A stretch of DNA of 5,675 nucleotides, taken from positions 3,689 to 9,363 of the forward strand of contig PLSH01000202.1 of the NCBI GenBank assembly GCA_003165095.1, in the 5' to 3' direction. This stretch comes from Acidobacteriaceae bacterium (GTDB taxonomy: Bacteria > Acidobacteriota > Terriglobia > Terriglobales > Acidobacteriaceae). Below are positions 1 to 5,675 of this stretch, piece after piece. The notes under the pieces were generated by a model. It had not been told where the DNA came from, did no database searches, and saw nothing but the letters and a program-made list of their open reading frames with translations. The first letter of the stretch is position 1. Every line of letters begins with the position of its first letter. A program made the translations under genes and the position numbers.

Positions 1-11
1 AGGATAAATTT

Positions 12-827
12 ATGGCACCAGGCGTTATCGGCGGCGGAAATCGCAACCTCAAAATCATCCTGGCGGTGGGCGGATTGTGCCAGATCGCAATTTGCCAGAC
101 GAGTTCTCCGGCCCATCTGCCCGATCAACAGCCCCCTTCGTACGAGGTGGCGACGATTAAACCATCGGATGGGAATGGATTTGCTCTCACGTTACGGATG
201 TACATCCAGGCTGCGTTTGGGATACAGCCTTCTTCGTCTCAACAGTTGATAGGACCGGGTTGGATTGACAAGAAGGGTTATGACATCGATGGGAAGCCAT
301 CCGACTCGTTGCGGAATGCCATGAGCAAAATGACCCGCGAAGAGAAGGAGGCGCAGAACCAGCTCATGATGCAGTCGCTGCTCGCAGACCGGTTTAAGCT
401 GAAGTACCATACCGAGATGCGGGAGATGCCGGTGTATAAGCTCGTGGTTGCGAAGGGCGGGTTAAAACTGAAAGAACATTCCGACTCAGCAAAGGCAGGG
501 GTCTGGATGTGGGGTGGTGGCCAGGTGAGTGAAATGAAGGGTTCGTCCCCGATCCCTGGCTTGGCCGGCCTGTTGACGAACGCTGCAGAGATTGAAGGGC
601 GCCCCGTTTTAGATGACACGGGGCTTACAGGAATCTACGATTTCTCATTGAAATGGTCGTCTCCAGAACCCGCGAAAAGTGGGGATAATGCCGCGATAAC
701 GTCCGATGCTGATGCGCCATCTTTGTTTACTGCAGTTCAGGAGCAGCTTGGTCTTCGTCTAGTGGCGGCGAAGGCGCCAATGAAGGTTGTGATCATAGAC
801 CACATTGAAACCCCTTCGGCGAACTAA
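12..827 (+). CDS. TIGR03435 / DUF3738 family secreted protein of unknown function
   Basis: A complete 271-residue protein recognised by the hallmarks of the TIGR03435 (DUF3738) family. These are YEVATIKPS near residues 44-52, a GPGW..K.GYDIDGK block at about 81-95, LLADRFKLKYHTEMREMPVY at about 123-142, VAKGG at 146-150, GRPVLDDTGLTGIYDF at 196-211 and PSLFTAVQEQLGLRL at 236-250, ending in a VIIDHIETPS-type tail. Residues 11-35 (basic NRNLK, then a hydrophobic stretch) look like a Sec signal peptide, so export is likely; the Cys at 28 lacks a good lipobox. The ATG has an AGGA Shine-Dalgarno at 1-4 with 7 nt spacing. No biochemical role is established for the family; members occur in many paralogues in Acidobacteriota, some fused behind M56 peptidase domains, which are absent here. 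The region between the YEVATIKP and GPGW blocks is short, lacking the usual PGGR...NVTL segment. By eye its base composition is less GC-rich than the downstream hyu genes. Family call is firm, function unknown. Confidence 0.9.
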   Translation: MAPGVIGGGNRNLKIILAVGGLCQIAICQTSSPAHLPDQQPPSYEVATIKPSDGNGFALTLRMYIQAAFGIQPSSSQQLIGPGWIDKKGYDIDGKPSDSLRNAMSKMTREEKEAQNQLMMQSLLADRFKLKYHTEMREMPVYKLVVAKGGLKLKEHSDSAKAGVWMWGGGQVSEMKGSSPIPGLAGLLTNAAEIEGRPVLDDTGLTGIYDFSLKWSSPEPAKSGDNAAITSDADAPSLFTAVQEQLGLRLVAAKAPMKVVIIDHIETPSAN

Positions 828-848
828 CCTGGTGTCCCAGGCCGTTAG
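824..848 (+). terminator. Stem-loop over the stop codon, possible weak terminator
   Basis: CTAA-CCTGG, loop TGTC, CCAGG-(CCG)-TTAG. The inner 5-bp stem is 828-832 with 837-841, and the outer 4-bp stem is 824-827 with 845-848. The TAA stop at 825-827 lies in the left arm. A short T-rich patch (TATTTT) follows only about 12 nt later, so it is a poor match to a classical intrinsic terminator. The fold is seen directly; the terminator role is a guess. Confidence 0.25.
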
Positions 849-889
849 TCCGTTCGCAGTATTTTGCTGGGGCAGCGAATAGCGCGGGC

Positions 890-946
890 CCGGGCCTGAA
901 GGCCGGATGGTTGAATGCTGCGAATTCAGAGGCCTGAAGGCCTCTG
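890..946. repeat. Pair of GGCC-TGAA-GGCC palindromes (REP-like)
   Basis: The 12-mer GGCCTGAAGGCC occurs twice, at 893-904 and 931-942. The first sits in a hairpin at 890-906 with one bulged G. The second is extended to a perfect 8-bp stem (CAGAGGCC / GGCCTCTG, 927-946) around a TGAA tetraloop. Two closely spaced short palindromes with the same core and different outer stems resemble REP/BIME-type extragenic repeats. I recall similar GGCTGAAGCC-type hairpins as common between genes in Acidobacteriota; that is memory, not a search result. No transposase is nearby. Confidence 0.6.
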
Positions 947-1019
947 TTCCCTCCGATAAAACGATCATTGAAGAACCGCGGCGCGGTGCAATGTATGGGC
1001 TCGGCGAAAAGCAAATGCA

Positions 1020-1046
1020 GGTCCCTCGATTGCGCTCGGGATGACC
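1020..1046. repeat. Interrupted stem-loop, probable dispersed intergenic repeat
   Basis: GGTC (1020-1023) pairs with GACC (1043-1046), and CTCGA (1025-1029) pairs with TCGGG (1036-1040, one G-T wobble). A TTGCGC loop closes it and a small internal loop separates the two stems. The wording (GTCCCTCGA...CTCGGGATGAC) resembles a sequence I remember as a frequent extragenic repeat in Acidobacteriota and other soil bacteria. Only one copy is in this window, so repeat status is inferred. Confidence 0.45.
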
Positions 1047-1062
1047 GTGCGTTGACGGAGTT

Positions 1063-1221
1063 TGAGGTATCCCTGGTCCCCAAGTGCGAGGGACCTGGGG
1101 CACCCGGGCCGCCCGCTCATCACGAAAGGGCCGTGATGAACGGGGCACAGCTTCTGATGGCTCATGGTGGTTCTTCGGGTTTGATGAGCGGGCCACCTGC
1201 CGAGGGACCAGGGGCACCCGG
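1063..1221. repeat. Composite palindromic element with GGGGCACCCG arms
   Basis: The left arm CCCTGGTCCC (1071-1080) can pair with a near right arm, GGGACCTGGG (1090-1099, one T-T mismatch), or with a far right arm, GGGACCAGGG (1204-1213, perfect 10 bp). In both cases the outer GGT pairs with ACC (1066-1068 with 1102-1104 or 1216-1218). The two right arms belong to a 21-bp direct repeat with one mismatch (1087-1107 and 1201-1221). Between them are a 12-bp perfect inverted repeat (1111-1122 with 1182-1193) and a competing 8-bp hairpin, TCATCACG / CGTGATGA (1117-1124 with 1132-1139). GGGGCAC occurs three times (1097, 1142, 1211). The outer flanks match the element at 4943-4992. Open reading frames here on both strands are read from repeats and match no family I know. 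Mobility and function are unknown. Confidence 0.65.
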
Positions 1222-1295
1222 CTCCTTTTGTATTCCGGTTCGGTCTCTGTGCATTAGAGTTTAGGGTACGGCTGACGCGATTTGTGGATTGGAGC

Positions 1296-3308
1296 ATGAG
1301 AAAGTTGGCGGGATTGCGGATTGCGATCGATACCGGTGGCACGTTTACCGACTGCGTTTGCCTGGCAGACGGAGAGCTGCGCGTGGTGAAGATATTCTCG
1401 ACGCCGGCCGATCCATCGCATGCGGTGGTGGAGGGCGTGCGGGGGCTGGGCGGCGGAGAAGGCGTGGAAGTGCGGCACGGAACCACGGTGGGCACCAACA
1501 CCATGCTGGAGCGGACGGGCGCGCGGGTGGCGTTTGTAACCACGGGCGGCTTTGAGGATACGATCGCGATCGGCCGGCAGGCGCGCGCCAGCCTCTACGA
1601 CTGGTTTGCGCCGCTTCCCATTTGTCTTGTGGCGCGCGAGCTGCGATTTGGCGTGCCGGAGCGGGTGAGCGCGGAGGGCGAGGTGCTGCGCGCGCCGTCG
1701 GACGAGGAACTGGGCGCGCTGGTTGAAGCGGTGCGGGCGAGCGGCGCTGAGGCTGTGGCGATTTCGCTGCTGTTTTCATTTGCGAATCCTGAAACCGAGC
1801 GGCGCGTGGAGGCGGCGTTGAGCGCGCTGGGGATTCCTGTATCGGCTTCGCACCGCATTCTGCCGGAGTTTCGCGAATACGAACGGGCGTCGACGACGGT
1901 AGTGAACGCGTATCTTGCGCCGCGAATGCAGAGTTACCTTTTGCTTTTGGAGGAGCGCATTGCCGCGCGGCACAAGGGCGGGCGCGTGGATGTGATGCAG
2001 TCTTCGGGCGGAATTATTCCCGCGCGGACGGCGGCGCGCGAGCCGGTGCGAACCGTGCTGTCAGGGCCGGCGGGCGGGGTGGTGGGCGCGTGCCGCATGG
2101 CGCAATGGGCGGGCTTTGAGCGCATTATCGGATTCGATATGGGAGGCACATCGACGGACGTGTTTCTGGCGCGCTCGGCTTCGGCGGGCGCGGAGCGGAC
2201 ACGCGAGTCGGTGGTGGCGGGAGTGCCGATCGGCGTGCCCATGCTGGACATTCACACCGCGGGAGCGGGGGGTGGATCGATGGCGAGATTTGACGTAGGC
2301 GGGATGCTGCGCGTGGGTCCGGAGTCCGCGGGGGCCGATCCGGGACCGATTTGTTTTGGGCGCGGCGAGAGAGCTACGGTTACCGACGCGAACCTGCTGC
2401 TGGGCCGGCTGGATGCGGGAAGTTTTCTCGGAGGAGGGGTGCGGCTGGACCGTGAGCGTGCGGCGCGGATGATGGGCGAGCAAAAGGGCGCGCTCGAGAC
2501 CGTGGAAGATTTTGCGGCCGGGATCGTGCGGGTGGTGGAGACGCAGATGGAGAAGGCGATCCGCGTGATTTCAGTGGAACGCGGCCACGATCCGCGCGAC
2601 TTCACGCTGGTGGCGTTTGGCGGCGGAGGTCCGCTGCACGCCTGTTCGCTGGCGAGGGCGCTGCACATTCCGCGGGTGCTGGTTCCGGCGCTGCCCGGGG
2701 CGCTTTCGGCTGTCGGTATTCTGCTGGCGGATACGGTGCGCGACTACTCGCGTACCGTGATGGTGCCTGGAGAGGCGATCGGGAATCTGGCGGATTTATT
2801 CGCCGAACTCGAGCGGCAGGGCGCGGCGGAGTTTGCGGCCGAGGGGCTTGAGGGCGAAGCACGGCGCACTTTGGATCTGCGCTATCGGCGGCAGGGATAC
2901 GAGCTCAACGTGGAATACGATCCGCTGACGCCGGAGCGCTCGATTGAGGCGTTTCACGATCTGCATCGGCAGCGATACGGGTTTTCAGATGCGGCGCGGC
3001 CGGTGGAGATTGTGAATCTGCGTTTGCGCATGATCGCGGCCGGCGAGGCGTATACGCCCGAACAGCGCGCGCTGGTGCACGGCGATGGCAGCGCGGCATT
3101 TTATGCGGAACGCGATGTTTATTTCGAGGGCGGATTCAGGCCCACGCGTTTTTATCGCCGCGAACAGCTTGCGCCCGGCGATGCGGTTCGAGGGCCGGCG
3201 ATGATTACCGAATACACCGCGGCCACGCTGCTGCCGCCGGAGTGCGCGGCTGAGGTGGATGGATTTGGCAACCTGGCGATCGCGGTGGACGGGGAGGCAG
3301 GCGCATGA
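1296..3308 (+). CDS. hyuA: Hydantoinase/oxoprolinase family subunit A (ATP-dependent cyclic amidohydrolase)
   Basis: About 670 residues, a normal full length for HyuA. It is the ATP-binding subunit of the hydantoinase/oxoprolinase family, cytosolic, which couples ATP hydrolysis to opening of hydantoin- or lactam-type rings together with HyuB. The N-terminal domain (about 8-185) starts with the actin-like phosphate loop IAIDTGGTFTDC (about 9-20), followed by GTTVGTNTMLERTGA near 62. The central domain (about 205-490) has a second phosphate loop, FDMGGTSTD (280-288), HTAGAGGGS (320-328) and the AFGGGGPLHA motif (440-449). A C-terminal domain (about 505-665) follows. I chose ATG 1296, with GGA at 1286-1288 as a weak ribosome site; an in-frame GTG at 1284 would add four residues. 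The gene overlaps hyuB by 4 bp. Related families (5-oxoprolinase, N-methylhydantoinase, caprolactamase, acetone/acetophenone carboxylase subunits) share these motifs, so the substrate cannot be fixed. No frameshift or lost motif is seen. Confidence 0.93.
   Translation: MRKLAGLRIAIDTGGTFTDCVCLADGELRVVKIFSTPADPSHAVVEGVRGLGGGEGVEVRHGTTVGTNTMLERTGARVAFVTTGGFEDTIAIGRQARASLYDWFAPLPICLVARELRFGVPERVSAEGEVLRAPSDEELGALVEAVRASGAEAVAISLLFSFANPETERRVEAALSALGIPVSASHRILPEFREYERASTTVVNAYLAPRMQSYLLLLEERIAARHKGGRVDVMQSSGGIIPARTAAREPVRTVLSGPAGGVVGACRMAQWAGFERIIGFDMGGTSTDVFLARSASAGAERTRESVVAGVPIGVPMLDIHTAGAGGGSMARFDVGGMLRVGPESAGADPGPICFGRGERATVTDANLLLGRLDAGSFLGGGVRLDRERAARMMGEQKGALETVEDFAAGIVRVVETQMEKAIRVISVERGHDPRDFTLVAFGGGGPLHACSLARALHIPRVLVPALPGALSAVGILLADTVRDYSRTVMVPGEAIGNLADLFAELERQGAAEFAAEGLEGEARRTLDLRYRRQGYELNVEYDPLTPERSIEAFHDLHRQRYGFSDAARPVEIVNLRLRMIAAGEAYTPEQRALVHGDGSAAFYAERDVYFEGGFRPTRFYRREQLAPGDAVRGPAMITEYTAATLLPPECAAEVDGFGNLAIAVDGEAGA
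3291..3297 (+). promoter_or_regulatory. hyuB ribosome binding site inside the end of hyuA
   Basis: GGGGAGG lies 7 nt before the hyuB ATG at 3305, within the last hyuA codons. Together with the ATGA overlap (start 3305-3307, hyuA stop 3306-3308), it fixes the hyuB start and points to translational coupling of the two subunits. Confidence 0.75.
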
Positions 3309-4945
3309 GCTCGCAAACGGCCGGACCGGTGGAGATTTCGATTTTTCAATGCGCCGTGCACTCGATCGCCGAAGAGATGGGCGCGGCGCTCAAACGCACC
3401 GCGCTCTCGCCCAACATCAAGGAGCGGCGCGATTATTCGTGCGCGGTCTTCGACGGAAAAGGACGTGTGATTGCGATGGGCGACCACATGCCGGTTCATC
3501 TCGGCTCAATGCCGATGAGCGTGCAGGCGGCAATTGCGGCCATCGATTTTGCGCCCGGCGACATTGCGATTCTCAACGATCCGTATGCGGGCGGAACGCA
3601 TCTGCCCGACATCACGATGGTGCTGGGTGTTTTTCCGGAGGGCGCGGTCAAGCCGGCGTTCTATGTTTCGAATCGCGCTCACCACGCGGATGTGGGCGGG
3701 CGATTTGCGGGCTCGATGGGGCCGGCTACTTCGATCTTTGAGGAAGGCATTCGCATTCCTCCGGTGCGGATTGTGCGCTGCGGGAAAGTGGATCGCGACG
3801 TGCTTGACCTGATTTTGCTGAACGTGCGCACGCCGCGCGAGCGGGAAGGCGACCTGGACGCGCAGATGGGCGCGTGCCGCGTGGGCGAGCGGCGCATTCT
3901 CGAAGTTGCCGCGAAGTACGGAACGGAAAAGATGAACGCGCTGATCGAGGAGCTGCTCGATTACTCCGAACGGCTGGTGCGGGCGGAACTGCGCTCGATG
4001 CCGGGCGGCGATTTCAGCGCGGAGGACTGGCTGGACAGCGATGGGGTAACGGATGAGCCGCGCAGGATCGCGGTGCGGCTGAGGCTTGATCGCGTGGCGG
4101 GCACGGTGGATGCGGATTTCGCCGGCTCGTCGCCGCAGGTTGCGGGCAGCGTGAACGCGGTTCGCGCCATCACGCTATCAGCGTGCTTTTATGTGCTGCG
4201 CTGTTTGCTCAAGGACGATGCGCCGGCGACGGAGGGAATCTTGAGGGCGCTGACGCTGTACACGCCGGAGGGTTCGATTGTGGATGCGCGCGCGCCCGCG
4301 GCGGTGGCCGGCGGCAACGTGGAGACTTCGCAGCGGATTGTGGATGTTCTGATGCGCGCGCTGGCGAAGGCGATTCCGGCGCGGGTTCCGGCGGCCAGCG
4401 CGGGGACGATGAGCAACCTGGCGATTGGCGGATTCGACGAGCGAATTGGCGAGCCGTTTACTTATTACGAAACCGCGGCGGGCGGGATGGGGGCGCGGCC
4501 GGGACTGGATGGCATTTCCGGCGTGCACACGCACATGACGAACTCGCTGAACACGCCGATTGAGGCGCTCGAATACGCGTACCCATTTCGCGTACGGCGG
4601 TATGGGTATCGCGATGGATCGGGCGGCGAAGGGCAGTTTCGCGGCGGGGATGGATTGATTCGCGAAGTGGAGTTGCTTGCCGATGCGGAGGTTGCGCTGC
4701 TGGCGGAGCGGAGAAGATTTCGGCCGTATGGATTGGCGGGCGGTGAAGACGGCGCGGCGGGCGGCGCGTGGGTTACGAAGGCGGAAAGCGGGGAGAGGAT
4801 TGAGCTGCCGGGGAAGTGCAGCAGGCAGCTTGAGAAGGGTGACATGCTGCGGATCGAGACGCCGGGCGGGGGTGGATGGGGAAGTGCGGGGTTAGCGGGT
4901 CAGCGAGTTAGCGGGTCAGCCGGGGCGTGCGAAGGGAAGGGATGA
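3305..4945 (+). CDS. hyuB: Hydantoinase/oxoprolinase family subunit B (HyuB)
   Basis: 546 residues, usual for a stand-alone HyuB subunit, which works in a complex with HyuA. Conserved blocks visible are ERRDYSCAVFD (40-50), HMPVHLGSM (61-69), NDPYAGGTHLPD (91-102) and NRAHHADVGG (123-132). The His/Asp-rich ones are likely metal or active-site residues, by analogy with the acetone and acetophenone carboxylase homologues. Later come GGMGARPGLDGISG just before 407, HTHMTN (408-413), a YGYRDGSGGEGQFRGGDG stretch, and the terminal ETPGGGGWG (518-526) where family members typically end. The last 20 residues (527-546) are Gly/Ser/Ala-rich and come partly from a 16-bp tandem repeat. The stop codon lies at the first bases of the downstream palindromic repeat, so the tail is probably an acquired extension. 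Start is set by a GGGGAGG site and the 4-bp overlap with hyuA, with which it should be co-transcribed. Substrate is not determinable: hydantoins, 5-oxoproline or other cyclic amides are all possible. Confidence 0.93.
   Translation: MSSQTAGPVEISIFQCAVHSIAEEMGAALKRTALSPNIKERRDYSCAVFDGKGRVIAMGDHMPVHLGSMPMSVQAAIAAIDFAPGDIAILNDPYAGGTHLPDITMVLGVFPEGAVKPAFYVSNRAHHADVGGRFAGSMGPATSIFEEGIRIPPVRIVRCGKVDRDVLDLILLNVRTPREREGDLDAQMGACRVGERRILEVAAKYGTEKMNALIEELLDYSERLVRAELRSMPGGDFSAEDWLDSDGVTDEPRRIAVRLRLDRVAGTVDADFAGSSPQVAGSVNAVRAITLSACFYVLRCLLKDDAPATEGILRALTLYTPEGSIVDARAPAAVAGGNVETSQRIVDVLMRALAKAIPARVPAASAGTMSNLAIGGFDERIGEPFTYYETAAGGMGARPGLDGISGVHTHMTNSLNTPIEALEYAYPFRVRRYGYRDGSGGEGQFRGGDGLIREVELLADAEVALLAERRRFRPYGLAGGEDGAAGGAWVTKAESGERIELPGKCSRQLEKGDMLRIETPGGGGWGSAGLAGQRVSGSAGACEGKG
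4891..4920. repeat. Two-copy 16-bp tandem repeat in the hyuB 3' end
   Basis: GTTAGCGGGTCAGC occurs at 4891-4904 and again at 4907-4920, a 16-bp period. It lies just after the codons for the conserved ETPGGGGWG end of HyuB. The period is not a multiple of three, so the copies are read in different frames and give unlike peptides. This looks like intergenic repeat material captured by the reading frame. Confidence 0.7.
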
Positions 4946-4992
4946 GGTATCCCAGGTCTCAGAATGTTCAGAATCGAGACCTGGGGCACCCG
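4943..4992. repeat. Palindromic element, second copy (10-bp perfect stem)
   Basis: CCCAGGTCTC (4951-4960) pairs perfectly with GAGACCTGGG (4976-4985) around a 15-nt loop that contains CAGAAT twice. The outer GGT (4946-4948) pairs with ACC (4988-4990). It shares the 5' flank TGAGGTATCCC and the 3' flank GACCTGGGGCACCCG with 1063-1073 and 1092-1106. Its first three bases are the hyuB stop codon. It sits between two convergent genes, where a stem could act as a bidirectional transcription end, but no T-tract follows on either strand. I therefore call it a repeat rather than a terminator. Confidence 0.7.
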
Positions 4993-5035
4993 TTGTGATG
5001 CTGGATTGACTGCTTGTGGCGATGGATGGGGTGGG

Positions 5036-5675
5036 CTATGCGGGGGGCGATTTGACTTCAATGTGTGAGGCCTCTTCAACGAATGTGGCGATGGCGGAGT
5101 GGTCTAATTCGCCTTTGCCATCGGCGATCAGGGACGACAACATCTGCTGAACCAGCGCGGTGATGGGAAGGAAGACGCGGTTGGTCTCCGCGGTCTGGAG
5201 CGCGTTGCGCAGGTCCTTCTGGTGTAGGCGAATTTTGAAACCCGGCTTGAAGTTGCGGGCGATGAGCATGGGCGCTTTGGCGTTGAGCACGGCACTGCCG
5301 GCAAGGCCGCCCTTGATGGCGTTGACGACGACTTCGGGATTGAGGCCGCAGCGCGTGGCGAGCGCCAGCGCTTCGCCCATTGCGGCGATGTTGCAGGCGA
5401 CCATGATCTGGTTGGCGAGCTTGGTGGTGTTGCCCGCGCCGACCGGGCCGGTGAGCGTGACGCTCGAGCCCATGCACTTGAGCAGCGGCTCGGCCTTGCG
5501 GAAAACCTCCTCGCTGCCGCCGACCATGATGGCCAGCGTGCCTTCGATGGCTTTGGGCTCGCCGCCGCTCACGGGCGCATCGAGAAAGTCGACGCCCTTG
5601 GCGGCGCAGGCCGCGGCGATTTGTTGCGAGACCAGGGGATTGATGGAGCTCATGTCGACGATGAGGGAGCCGGGC
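5036..5675 (-). CDS. garR: 2-hydroxy-3-oxopropionate (tartronate semialdehyde) reductase, partial
   Basis: The C-terminal 212 or so residues of a beta-hydroxyacid dehydrogenase; the N-terminal Rossmann part (roughly 80-90 residues, including the GxGxxG loop) lies beyond the window. The frame is open to the edge and reads LIVDMSSINP, a family-internal motif, so the ATG at 5653 is not the true start. DAPVSGG (substrate binding) is followed by EGTLAIMVGG, then GNTTKLANQ, whose Lys is the catalytic residue in the family. Then come GLAGSAVLNAKAP, NFKPGFKIRLHQKDL (cofactor-contacting Lys) and ADGKGELDHSA. These last blocks match enterobacterial GarR/GlxR more closely than 3-hydroxyisobutyrate dehydrogenase. 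It would reduce tartronate semialdehyde to D-glycerate with NAD(P)H in glyoxylate, glucarate or ureide catabolism, in the cytosol. It is convergent with hyuB, with 90 bp between the stop codons, so not in the hyu operon. A related hydroxyacid dehydrogenase with other specificity remains possible. Confidence 0.88.
   Translation of the reverse strand, partial: PGSLIVDMSSINPLVSQQIAAACAAKGVDFLDAPVSGGEPKAIEGTLAIMVGGSEEVFRKAEPLLKCMGSSVTLTGPVGAGNTTKLANQIMVACNIAAMGEALALATRCGLNPEVVVNAIKGGLAGSAVLNAKAPMLIARNFKPGFKIRLHQKDLRNALQTAETNRVFLPITALVQQMLSSLIADGKGELDHSAIATFVEEASHIEVKSPPA

Noticed and set aside
1063..1221. CRISPR array or insertion sequence
   Set aside because: The repeat units are unevenly spaced and palindromically nested, with no regular spacers, no cas gene and no transposase gene.
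1228..1256. TTGTAT, a 17-nt gap, then GCATTA as a possible hyuA promoter
   Set aside because: The -10 match is poor and acidobacterial promoters are not well defined here, so it is too weak to list as a feature.
968..1264. A 98-codon forward reading frame in the intergenic region, with overlapping reverse frames at 759-1217, 793-1083 and 965-1543
   Set aside because: They run through the palindromic repeats or antisense to hyuA. They match no family I recognise, have no convincing ribosome site, and their amino-acid make-up follows the repeat sequence.
1284..1298. GTG at 1284 as the hyuA start
   Set aside because: No Shine-Dalgarno-like sequence precedes it, whereas ATG at 1296 has GGA at a suitable distance; the choice is not certain and changes only four residues.
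1345..3099. Numerous long reverse-strand and alternate-frame open readings inside hyuA and hyuB
   Set aside because: GC-rich DNA leaves few stop codons in other frames. The translations are Arg/Pro/Ala-rich and lack any motif, while the forward frames carry complete family motifs.
4951..4985. Hairpin between the convergent hyuB and garR genes as a bidirectional intrinsic terminator
   Set aside because: There is no T-tract on either side, and a sister copy sits where it does not separate convergent genes, so a repeat is the better reading.
5651..5653. ATG at 5653 as the true start of the reductase
   Set aside because: The frame stays open to the window edge and encodes the conserved residues just before it (SLIVD), so this Met is internal.

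Overview
The window looks like a chromosomal piece of a soil-type Acidobacteriota genome. The strongest clue is the first gene, a secreted protein of the TIGR03435/DUF3738 family. As far as I recall, that family is expanded almost only in Acidobacteriota such as Solibacter, Koribacter and Granulicella relatives. The short GC-rich palindromic repeats between the genes fit the same group. No RNA gene, CRISPR array, transposase or phage gene is visible, and I found no clearly new multi-gene system.

Layout. 12-827 (+): a complete DUF3738 protein with an N-terminal export signal. 828-1295: a long non-coding stretch that is a mosaic of palindromic repeats. It holds a stem-loop over the stop codon, a pair of GGCC-TGAA-GGCC hairpins, a CTCGA/TCGGG stem-loop, and a composite 159-bp element built on GGTCCC/GGGACC arms and GGGGCAC(CCG) motifs. 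1296-3308 and 3305-4945 (+): a two-gene operon with a 4-bp ATGA overlap. It encodes the A and B subunits of an ATP-dependent hydantoinase/oxoprolinase-type amidohydrolase (HyuA/HyuB). 4891-4920: a short tandem repeat translated into the end of HyuB. 4943-4992: a second copy of the palindromic element, which overlaps the hyuB stop codon. 5036-5675 (-): the C-terminal two thirds of a 2-hydroxy-3-oxopropionate (tartronate semialdehyde) reductase, GarR/GlxR-like, convergent with hyuAB and cut by the window edge.

How the genes may work together. HyuA and HyuB should form one enzyme that opens a cyclic amide or imide (hydantoin, 5-oxoproline or a similar lactam) using ATP. Tartronate semialdehyde reductase serves glyoxylate or glucarate use, and in enterobacteria glxR sits with allantoin-catabolism genes. 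Allantoin is itself a substituted hydantoin, so a purine/ureide or cyclic-amide catabolic neighbourhood is possible. The genes are convergent and no transporter or other pathway gene is in view, so this link is only a hypothesis.

The most noteworthy observation is the palindromic element. Its two copies, about 3.9 kb apart, keep identical outer flanks and have unrelated loops. They differ at one stem pair by a compensatory C-G to T-A change, which suggests selection on the folded structure.
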